From positions 4,712,001-4,776,000 of the forward strand of contig NZ_CP110636.1 in NCBI RefSeq assembly GCF_026153355.1: a stretch of DNA of 64,000 nucleotides, written 5' to 3'. This DNA comes from Streptomyces endophytica (lineage in GTDB: Bacteria; Actinomycetota; Actinomycetes; Streptomycetales; Streptomycetaceae). Position numbers and translations under genes: made by a program. Below the pieces are notes generated by a model, which did not search any database, was not told where the DNA came from, and worked only from the letters and a program-made list of their open reading frames with translations. Shown piece by piece: positions 45,101 through 52,154 of the stretch. The first letter of the stretch is position 1, and each line of letters begins with the position of its first letter.

Positions 45101-48100
45101 GCGCGGCCTGTTCGCCGATGCCCTGGGCTGCGCCGACGTCGGCCCGGACGACGACTTCTTCGTCCTGGGCGGCCACTCCCTCCTGGCGACCCGGCTGGTC
45201 AGCCGGGTCCGGGCCGCGCTCGGGGCCGAACTGTCGGTCCGCGCCCTCTTCGACCACCGCACGCCGGCCGCCCTCGCCGGCCACCTCACCGCCGCACCGG
45301 CCGCCCGGGAACCGCTGCGCCCGCAGGAACGGCCGTCCTTCGTGCCGCTGTCGCACATGCAGCAGCGGCTGTGGTTCCTCAACCGCCTCGCCCCCGGCGG
45401 CGGCGCCTACCACGTGGCCTCGGCGGTCCGCCTCACCGGCGCGCCGGACACCGGGGCACTGCGCGCCGCGCTGGGCGACCTCACCGACCGCCACGAGGTG
45501 CTCCGCACCGTCTACCCCGAACTGGCCGGCGTCCCCGGCCAGGTGGTGGTGGACGCCGCCGAGGCCCGGCCGGACCTGCCGCGGTACGAGGTGACCGGGG
45601 GCGAGCGGGAGCTGACCGCCCGCCTGGCGGCCGAGTGCGCCGCCGACTTCGACCTGACCACGGAACTCCCGCTGCGCGCCCGGCTGTTCCGGCTCGGGCC
45701 CGCGGAGCACGTGCTGCTGCTGGTGATGCACCACATCGCCGTCGACGGCTGGTCGCTGGAGGTCCTGGCCGGCGAACTCTCCGCGGCGTACCGGGCGCGG
45801 ACCGCCGGCCGCGCCCCCGAGCTGCCCCAACTACCGGTGAACTACGCCGACTTCACGCTGTGGCAGCGGCGCCTGCTCGGCACCGAGGACGACCCCGAGA
45901 GCCTCCAGAACCGGCAACTCGACTACTGGACCACCACTCTGCGCGGCATGCCCGAGGAGCTGGAGCTGCCCACCGACCACCGGCGGCCGCAGATGGCCGG
46001 GTACGCCGGTGACGCGGTCGGTTTCACCGTGCCCGCCGAGATCCACCGCCGGCTGGCCGCGCTGGCGGTCTCCGCCGGCGTCAGCCCCTTCATGGTGCTC
46101 CAGGCCGCCCTCGCCGTCACGCTCACCAAGCTGGGCGCCGGCACCGACATCCCCCTCGGCACCCCGGTGGCGGGCCGCACCGACGCCGCCCTGCACGACC
46201 TGGTCGGCTTCTTCGTCAACACCCTCGTCCTGCGCACCGACACCGGCGGCGACCCGACCTTCGGCGAACTGCTGCACCGGGTCAGGGAGGCCGACCTCGG
46301 TGCCTACGCGCACCAGGACCTGCCGTTCGAGCGCCTGGTGGAGGCGCTGGGCCCCACCCGCTCCCTGGCGCGCCAGTCCCTGTTCCAGGTCATGCTCATC
46401 CTCCAGAACACCGAGCGCTCCACGTTCTCCCTGGACGGGCTGGAGTGCGCCCCGGTGGAGGTGGGCCTGGGCGTCAAGTTCGACCTCGCCTTCGAGATCG
46501 CCGAGGAGCACGACGCCGACGGACCGGCGGGCCTCACCGGCCGGCTGGAGTTCGCCACCGATCTGTACACCCGCCCCACCGCCGAGCGGCTCGCGGAGCG
46601 CTTCGTCCGCCTGCTGACCGCCGCGGTCAGCAGGCCCACGGAACGGCTGAGCTCCCTTCCGGTCCTGGCGCCCGGGGAGCGCCGGCAGATCCTGGAGCGG
46701 TGGAGCGCCGACCGGGAGTGGACCGCGCCCCCACCCGTCACCCTGCCGGACCTGTTCGAGCAGTGGGCGCGGCAGCAGCCCGGCCACCCCGCGTTCGTCT
46801 CCGACCGGGACCGGCTGACCTACCGCGAACTGGACGAGCGGGCCGGCCGGTTCGCCCGCCACCTGCGGGACCTCGGCGCCGGCCCGGGCACCCTGGTCGC
46901 CCTGGCGCTGCCCCGCTCGGCCGACCTGGTGGTCGCGCTGCTCGCGGTGCTCAAGACCGGCGCGGCCTACCTCCCGGTCGACCCGGCCTACCCCACCGCG
47001 CGGATCACGCAGATGCTGACCGACGCCCGGCCCGCGCTCCTGGTCACCCGCACCGCGGTGCGGGCGTCGGGCGCGCTGCCCGGCGACGTGGTGGCGGAGG
47101 ACCGGACCGTGCTGCTCGACGACGTCGCGACCGCGGAGTCCGTCGCCGCCCGCCCCTCCCGGCCGCTGACCGACGACGAGCGGACCCGGCCCCTCACCCC
47201 CGCGGACCTCGCGTACGTGATCTACACCTCCGGGTCCACCGGGCGGCCCAAGGGCGTCGCGGTCAGCCACGCCACGGCCGCCGATCTCGCCCGCGACCAC
47301 CGGGCCCGCCTCGGGCTCGGCCCGCACACCAGGGCCCTGCAGTTCGCGTCCTTCGGCTTCGACGCGGCCGTGTGGGAACTGTGCGTGTCGCTGTTCAGCG
47401 GCGGCACCCTGGTCCAGGCCGACGACGACCGGCGGGCCGGGGAGCCGCTGGCCGACACGATCGGCCGGCACGCGGTCAACCTCGCGGTCCTGCCGCCGGT
47501 CGTGGTCGCCTCCCTCCCGCCGGACGCCCGGCTGCCCAAGGACATGCTGCTGGCGGTAGCGGGCTCGGCCTGCCCGCCGGAGCTCGTCGACCGCTGGGCC
47601 GGGGCCACCCGGATGGTCAACGCCTTCGGCCCGACCGAGACCACCGTCTGCTGCACCGTCAGCGACCGGCTCGAAGGAGGCCGCCCACCCATCGGCCGTC
47701 CCGTCGCCGGGCACCGCACCTACGTCCTCGACGATGCGCTGTCCCCGGTTCCGGCCGGCGTCACCGGAGAGCTCTACGTGGGCGGCACGGGCCTCGCGGT
47801 GGGCTACCTCAACCGCCCGGAGCTCACCGCGGAACGCTTCGTCGCCGACCCCTTCGGCGCCCCAGGCTCCCGTATGTACCGCACCGGAGACCTGGTGCGG
47901 TGGCTCCCCGACGGCACGCTGGACTACGTGGGCCGGGCCGACCAGCAGGTCAAGATCCGCGGCTTCCGGGTCGAACCCGGCGAGATCGAGAGCGCGTTGA
48001 CCGATGAGCCCGGGGTGGCCCAGGCGGCCGTCGTCGCGCGCGAGGACCGCCCCGGGGACCTGCGGCTCGTCGGCTACCTGGTGCCCGAGACCGGGACCGA

Positions 48101-49376
48101 GCCCGAGCTCGCGGCGCTGCGTGCCGCGCTCGCCCGCAAACTGCCCGGCCACCTGGTGCCCGCGGCCCTCCTGGCCCTGCCGGAGCTGCCGCTGACCGCG
48201 CACGGCAAGCTGGACGTCGCCGCGCTGCCGGCGCCCGAGTGGCGCGGCACGCCGTCCCGGCCGCCCGCGCACGGGACCGAACGGCTGGTCGCCGACGCCT
48301 TCGCCGAGGTGCTCGGGGTCGACCGGGTCGGCGCCGAGGACGACTTCTTCGACCTCGGCGGCAACAGCATCGGCAGCGTCCAACTGGTCTCCCGGCTGGC
48401 CAAGGACGGCCTGCGGATCGCCGTCGCGGAGGTCTTCACCGCCCGCACGGTCGCCGCCCTGGCCGCGCTGGCCCGCCGCGGCCCGACGGCCCCGGGTGAC
48501 GCCACGGTCCGGCACCTGGAGGAGCAGTGGACGGCCGGCGGGCTCGACGCGGGCACGCTCGACCCGTTCGCCCCCCTGCTGCCCATCCGGCCCACGGGTG
48601 AACTGCCGCCCTTGTGGTGCCTCCACGGCGGACTGGGCCTCAGCCTCCCGTACCTCGGCCTGGCCGCCCACATCGACCCGGCCCGCCCCCTGTACGGCCT
48701 CCAGGCGCCGCAGGCGAGCGGCGGCGCACCGCCGGCCACCCTGGAGGCGCAGGCCGACGCCTGCCTCCGGCTGATCCGGCGGATCCAGCCCGCGGGCCCC
48801 TACCACCTGATGGGCTGGTCCTACGGCGGACTGCTCGCCCACCAACTGGCCGTCCGGCTCCGGGACGCCGGGGACCGCGTGGCGTACCTGGCCAACCTCG
48901 ACGCCTATCCGCACGACCCCGCCCACGACGGGCCGCTGGCGGGCGAGCGGGAACTCCTGGTGCGGTTCCTCGCGTACCTCGGGCACGAGGACGCGGCCGG
49001 GGCGGCCGACGGCGGCGCCGAGTCCGTCGCGCGCACGCTCCGCCGGCACGGGGGGACGTTCGCCCGGCTCGCCACCGAGGACGTCGAGCGGCTGATGGCC
49101 ACCATGCGGCACCACGCCGATCTGGCGACCCGGTTCCGGCCCGGCCGTCACGAGGGCGAAATGACCCTGGTGGTCGCCGCCGCCGAGCGCTCCGCGGAGG
49201 CCACCGCGCACTCCGTCCGGCGCTGGCGGCAGCACGTGACCGGCGCGGTGCACCGGCACGACGTACCGCACGAGCACGAGTACCTGATGCACCCCGGACC
49301 GCAAGCGGCCATCGGGAAGATCCTCGACGACGACCTGCGCCGCCTCGCGGCGCGGCGCCCCGGAAGGCAGGCATGA
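42156..49376 (+). CDS. Non-ribosomal peptide synthetase, C-A-T-C-A-T-TE
   Basis: A 2406-aa terminal NRPS in one intact frame. Domains: condensation (LPLSPLQRGFLFHADL, HHIVVDGWSMPLL), adenylation (YILYTSGSTGRPKGVVVPHG, FDIALLE, NFYGPTEATVY), carrier (FFVLGGHSLLATRL), condensation (MHHIAVDGWSLEVLAGEL), adenylation (YVIYTSGSTGRPKGVAVSHA, FDAAVWE, NAFGPTETTVC), carrier (FFDLGGNSIGSVQL), and thioesterase with Ser in MGWSYGGLLAHQ and a late His in HEHEYLMHP. Hand-read codes are D-I-L-Q-L-G-F-V-Y, close to glycine, and D-A-W-V-A-A-A-V-C, close to phenylalanine. The opening condensation domain resembles those that accept D-configured or epimerised donors. It starts in an ATGA overlap with NRPS1 and overlaps drrB at its end. 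Confidence 0.95.
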   Translation: MMATPPTTRPGSEFLPLSPLQRGFLFHADLVQDGPDIHVLQFTADLAGPLDEDRLRAAVRTQFVRHPNLRACFRTRRSGEPVQVLPAAVPLRWTSLDLGHLPPDGQAAELERITEADRTERFDLTRPPLLRCTLVRRADGRYRFLLTVHHIVVDGWSMPLLLSGLFEDYAAASGTAAPAVRPGTGYRDHLAWLARQDGRAARRAWREALSGLSEPSLVAPDDPGRTAVVPHTVRGHLSPPAAGRLAGWARGHQLTTGTVVQGGWGLLVGQLTGRSDVTFGVVDSGRPAELPGVDSLVGMFANTLPARLRIDPARPLTEVFTAFMDRQADLLPHRHLGLVDIQQLVGGATLLDTAVLFQNYPRTGEDAFTELTGLRLLASDIRNDTEFPLSLVVLPGDGLELRLQHHPGLFTEQAARRLLDRATRLLERLPDVAGEPAGRLDLLVPEERERVLAGYNDTVRPAPGRLLPDALARRAAEDPDRVAVESDHRTLTAGALESRANRLARHLLDQGAGPGSVVAVALPRTCDLLVAVLAVLKTGGAFLAVDPDHPRTRIRYMLDDARPAVLLSATAEAAAIGWPGRTVLVDRPAVGELLDTLTDGDLTDAERGGPLHPALPAYILYTSGSTGRPKGVVVPHGALANFLHDLPRRVPLARDDRILATTTFGFDIALLELFLPLLTGTGLVLADRSTTRDPAALAAAIRAHGATVLQATPSQLQALLTAQPGCLTGLRLLSGGEALSAALAEGLLRHAGSLVNFYGPTEATVYVTAHEVRAPVDRTPPIGTPLANTRGYVLDAALRPVPPGVVGELYLAGAQLADGYLGRPALTAERFVADPHGARGTRMYRTGDLARWDTDGRLEYLGRTDHQIKVRGHRIEPGEIEAALVAQPGVTQAVVVPRTYAADDVRLVAYLVTPDPDPDTARIREGVAAALPSYMVPAAFVRLDALPLGTSGKVDRARLPEPPAVTPARPLPPSGTPALDILRGLFADALGCADVGPDDDFFVLGGHSLLATRLVSRVRAALGAELSVRALFDHRTPAALAGHLTAAPAAREPLRPQERPSFVPLSHMQQRLWFLNRLAPGGGAYHVASAVRLTGAPDTGALRAALGDLTDRHEVLRTVYPELAGVPGQVVVDAAEARPDLPRYEVTGGERELTARLAAECAADFDLTTELPLRARLFRLGPAEHVLLLVMHHIAVDGWSLEVLAGELSAAYRARTAGRAPELPQLPVNYADFTLWQRRLLGTEDDPESLQNRQLDYWTTTLRGMPEELELPTDHRRPQMAGYAGDAVGFTVPAEIHRRLAALAVSAGVSPFMVLQAALAVTLTKLGAGTDIPLGTPVAGRTDAALHDLVGFFVNTLVLRTDTGGDPTFGELLHRVREADLGAYAHQDLPFERLVEALGPTRSLARQSLFQVMLILQNTERSTFSLDGLECAPVEVGLGVKFDLAFEIAEEHDADGPAGLTGRLEFATDLYTRPTAERLAERFVRLLTAAVSRPTERLSSLPVLAPGERRQILERWSADREWTAPPPVTLPDLFEQWARQQPGHPAFVSDRDRLTYRELDERAGRFARHLRDLGAGPGTLVALALPRSADLVVALLAVLKTGAAYLPVDPAYPTARITQMLTDARPALLVTRTAVRASGALPGDVVAEDRTVLLDDVATAESVAARPSRPLTDDERTRPLTPADLAYVIYTSGSTGRPKGVAVSHATAADLARDHRARLGLGPHTRALQFASFGFDAAVWELCVSLFSGGTLVQADDDRRAGEPLADTIGRHAVNLAVLPPVVVASLPPDARLPKDMLLAVAGSACPPELVDRWAGATRMVNAFGPTETTVCCTVSDRLEGGRPPIGRPVAGHRTYVLDDALSPVPAGVTGELYVGGTGLAVGYLNRPELTAERFVADPFGAPGSRMYRTGDLVRWLPDGTLDYVGRADQQVKIRGFRVEPGEIESALTDEPGVAQAAVVAREDRPGDLRLVGYLVPETGTEPELAALRAALARKLPGHLVPAALLALPELPLTAHGKLDVAALPAPEWRGTPSRPPAHGTERLVADAFAEVLGVDRVGAEDDFFDLGGNSIGSVQLVSRLAKDGLRIAVAEVFTARTVAALAALARRGPTAPGDATVRHLEEQWTAGGLDAGTLDPFAPLLPIRPTGELPPLWCLHGGLGLSLPYLGLAAHIDPARPLYGLQAPQASGGAPPATLEAQADACLRLIRRIQPAGPYHLMGWSYGGLLAHQLAVRLRDAGDRVAYLANLDAYPHDPAHDGPLAGERELLVRFLAYLGHEDAAGAADGGAESVARTLRRHGGTFARLATEDVERLMATMRHHADLATRFRPGRHEGEMTLVVAAAERSAEATAHSVRRWRQHVTGAVHRHDVPHEHEYLMHPGPQAAIGKILDDDLRRLAARRPGRQA

Positions 49377-50196
49377 GCACCCTCACCGTCGACACCCCGT
49401 CCGGACCGTCCGCCGCAGCCGGCGTCGTCCGGGAGACCTTCGCCCTGGCCGGGCGGCGCCTGCGCCACCTCCGCCGGGCCCCGGACGCACGGTGGGGCTC
49501 GTGATGAACCCGCTGGTGATGCTGCTCGCCGTGGGCTACCTGTTCAAGAACGCCATCGTCTCCCCGCACGGCGGTGCCTACCAGGAGTACCTGATGGCCG
49601 GCATCACCGCGCAAGTAGGGCTGGCCGGGGTGGGACCCACGGCGGTCAGCGTCGCCCTGGACCGGCGGGCCGGTCTCATGGACCGCTTCCGGTCGCTGCC
49701 CATCTCCCGGGCGGCGGTGCTGACCGCGCACGCGCTGGGCGACCTGCTGGTCGGGCTCGGGGTCCTGGTGGTGATCAGCCTCGTCGGCCTGGGCATCGGA
49801 TGGCGGGTCCACGGTGACCCGCTGTCGGTCCTCGCCGGGTTCGGCGTCGCCGCCCTGTTCATCCTCGCCACCGTGTGGGTGGGCATCGCGCTGGGGATGA
49901 CCGTGAGCAACATCGAGTCCGTCGACTCGATCGCGGCCCTCGGCCTGGTCGTCTGCACCTTCCTCTCGGACGCGGTCTTCTCGGCGTCCGCCATGCCCGC
50001 CTGGCTCCGCCCGGTGGTGGAGTGGAACCCGGTCACCGCGGTGGCCGACGCCATCCGCCACCTGTGGGGCAACCCGGTCCAGCCCGGCTCGGGCTTTCCC
50101 GGCCAGCACCCCTTCCTGGTCGCCGGCTGCTGGCTCGCGCTGCTGCTCGCCGGGGCCGTGACGGCCGCCCTGACCAGCTTCCGGTCGCGGGAGTGA
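49373..50196 (+). CDS. DrrB-type ABC transporter permease, frame-disrupted
   Basis: The membrane partner expected for the DrrA ATPase at 23836. The N-terminal part (MSTLTVDTPSG to RRLRHLRRAP) is in one frame and the six-TM body (MNPLVMLLAVGYLFKNAIV, then LFILATVWVGIALGMTVSNI and AMPAWLRPVVEWNPVTAVAD) in the next. One base is missing near 49481 (GCCCCGGACG); adding one G gives RRAPGRTVGLVMNP and a 274-aa protein. The start overlaps the NRPS2 stop. Export of the peptide product is the likely role. The wide separation of drrA and drrB brackets the cluster. The break is probably a sequencing omission. Confidence 0.85.
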
Positions 50197-50281
50197 GCCA
50201 CGTCGTGCGGTGCGGCCACCGCCGGGCCCAGGGGCACCCGGCGGGCGAACCATACTGAGCAGTCGCTTACGATGGATCGGC

Positions 50282-50800
50282 ATGTCCGCAACAGCACCAG
50301 GAGCCCCGTCCGTGACCGTCGAAGCCCTTCCGCCCGCCGCCCTCCCGTACGGCCGGCTCGTCCCCGTCACCGTCCACTTCGACGACCTCGACGCCCTGGG
50401 CATGCTCCACAACTCCCGCTACCCGCTGCTGGTCGAACGCGCCTGGGCGGAGTACTGGCACGGCCAGGGCTTCGGCTTCGACGGCGACTGGGCCGCGGCC
50501 GGCGACATGTGCAACGTCATCAAGGAGATGCGGGTCTCCTACGAGCGCCCGGTCACCCGCCCCGGCCACTACGCCGCCCACCTCTGGATCGAACGCCTCG
50601 GCCGCACCGGCCTCACCTACGGCTTCCGGCTCTGCTCGGCCGACGGCACCGAGACCTACGCGCACGGCCACCGCGTCCTGGTCCGGATCGACTCCGCCAC
50701 ACTGCGGCCCACGCCGTGGTCGGACCGGGCCCGCGCGGTCGCCGGCGAACTGATCCGGCCGGAGACGGACGAGCGGGAGACGGCGGCGGACGCGGCCTGA
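50282..50800 (+). CDS. Acyl-CoA thioesterase, hotdog fold (4HBT type)
   Basis: A 172-aa single hotdog-domain protein. VTVHFDDLDALGMLHNSRYP matches the 4-hydroxybenzoyl-CoA thioesterase/YbgC active site, in which an Asp in the D-LGMLHN motif is catalytic. VERAWAEYW and MRVSYERPV continue the helix and strands of that fold. The substrate is unknown. ATG at 50282 is the first start of the conserved fold. It lies 85 bp after drrB on the same strand but is not translationally coupled to it, so membership of the peptide cluster is doubtful; a housekeeping role is equally possible. Confidence 0.8.
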   Translation: MSATAPGAPSVTVEALPPAALPYGRLVPVTVHFDDLDALGMLHNSRYPLLVERAWAEYWHGQGFGFDGDWAAAGDMCNVIKEMRVSYERPVTRPGHYAAHLWIERLGRTGLTYGFRLCSADGTETYAHGHRVLVRIDSATLRPTPWSDRARAVAGELIRPETDERETAADAA

Positions 50801-50842
50801 TCCGCCGGACCGGGAACGGGCCGCGACCGGGACCGCTCCGGC

Positions 50843-52084
50843 TCAGGAACGTTCCAGGTCGCCCGCCACCGCGGGCGCGCCGCCCGAGGCCCTGCGGGCC
50901 GGGACGGCCAGTACCCGGGCGCCCACGACCAGACCGCAGGCCAGCGCCGTGACCAGCGCGAACGACACGGTCAGCGAACTGGCCTGGGCGATCCCGCCGA
51001 TCGCGGACGGGGCGATCAGCCCGGACGTGTAGGTGATCGTGGCGACCCCGGCGATCGCCTGGCTCGGCGCCGGACCGCTGCGCCCGGCGGCCGCGAAGGC
51101 CAGCGGGACCACCACCGCGATGCCCAGGCCGATCAGCCCGAACCCGGCCATCGCCGTCACCGGGTGGCGGGCCGCGACGATCAGCAGCCCGCCGGCCGCC
51201 GCCAGCACGCCCCCGGCCCGTACCGTGCGCACCGCGCCGAAGCGGGCCACCACCTTGTCGCCGGCCAGTCGCGCGGCCGCCATGGTGCAGGAGAAGGCGG
51301 TGGTCGAGGCGGCCGCCAGGCCGGCGTCCGTGCCCAGCCGGTCGCGGAGGTAGACCGCCGACCAGTCCAGTCCGGCGCCCTCCGCGAACACCGCGCAGAA
51401 TCCGATGGCCCCGATGATCACGGCCGACTTCGGCGGCAGCGCGAAGCGCGGCGGCGGATGCTCCTCGGGGGCACTGCGCAGGTCCAGCACGCCCTGGCAG
51501 GCGGCCACGCCCAGCAGGGTCAACACCAGCGCGGCACCGGCGAGATGGAGCCGGGCGTCCCATCCGGCGTGCGCGGCGAGGGTGCCGGCCGCCGAGCCGA
51601 GCAGGGCGCCCGCGCTCCACATCCCGTGCAGCCCCGACATGATGGGCCGCCCGAGCCGGTCCTCGGTCTCCACGCCGAGGGCGTTCATCGCGACGTCCGC
51701 CGTGCCGGAGGCCGCGCCGTACACCAGCAGCGCCGGGCAGAGCGCGTACAGGCCGGGGGAGAGGGCGGGCAGGACCAGCGAGAGGGTCCACAGCGCGAGC
51801 AGGCCGCGTAGTGCCGTCCGGGCGCCGAAGCGGTGGCTGATCCGGCCGGCCAGCGGCATGGCCAGCGACGCGCCGATCGCCGGGAAGGCGAGGGCCAGGC
51901 CGAGTTGGCCGGGGGAGATGCCGGTGTGGTCCTGGATCCAGGGGATGCGGGTGGCGAAGTTGCCGGTGACCGAGCCGTGGATGAGGAAGACCAGCGCGAC
52001 GGCCCAACGGGCACGGCGCAGCCGGCCCCGGGGGAGCGGGGGGACGAGGGGGAGGGAGCCGTCGGGGGTGCCGGTGCCAGCCAT
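50843..52084 (-). CDS. MFS transporter (12-TM, FucP/YbjJ-like)
   Basis: A 413-aa major facilitator. After a 27-residue Pro/Arg-rich N terminus, TM1 is ARWAVALVFLIHGSVTGNFA; GRISHRFGARTALRGLLALW is MFS motif A. Other segments include LLVYGAASGTADVAMNALGV and the long hydrophobic C-terminal half, consistent with 12 TMs. The DVAMNALGVxxE motif is typical of the YbjJ/sugar-transporter-like branch. ATG at 52084 gives normal length. It is divergent from a ROK regulator with a perfect palindrome in the 70-bp gap, so sugar or sugar-derivative control is likely. Confidence 0.85.
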   Translation of the reverse strand: MAGTGTPDGSLPLVPPLPRGRLRRARWAVALVFLIHGSVTGNFATRIPWIQDHTGISPGQLGLALAFPAIGASLAMPLAGRISHRFGARTALRGLLALWTLSLVLPALSPGLYALCPALLVYGAASGTADVAMNALGVETEDRLGRPIMSGLHGMWSAGALLGSAAGTLAAHAGWDARLHLAGAALVLTLLGVAACQGVLDLRSAPEEHPPPRFALPPKSAVIIGAIGFCAVFAEGAGLDWSAVYLRDRLGTDAGLAAASTTAFSCTMAAARLAGDKVVARFGAVRTVRAGGVLAAAGGLLIVAARHPVTAMAGFGLIGLGIAVVVPLAFAAAGRSGPAPSQAIAGVATITYTSGLIAPSAIGGIAQASSLTVSFALVTALACGLVVGARVLAVPARRASGGAPAVAGDLERS

Positions 52085-52093
52085 GAGCGGTAA

Positions 52094-52118
52094 ATTATCA
52101 GGAACCCTGCCTGATAAT
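52094..52118. promoter_or_regulatory. Operator palindrome between the MFS and ROK genes
   Basis: ATTATCAGG and CCTGATAAT are perfect 9-bp inverted arms with a 7-bp centre. The site is AT-rich against its surroundings, 10 bp upstream of the MFS start and 37 bp upstream of the ROK start. A site so placed could repress both genes, with the ROK protein as the likely ligand. Confidence 0.7.
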
Positions 52119-52154
52119 AAGGGCGTTGGTCCGACCGGAGGGAAGAATCCCGCC

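Noticed and set aside
40941..45830. A 1629-residue open frame on the minus strand
   Set aside because: It is the antisense shadow of the NRPS genes: low-complexity Gly/Arg/Val-rich protein with no motifs, caused by high GC content.
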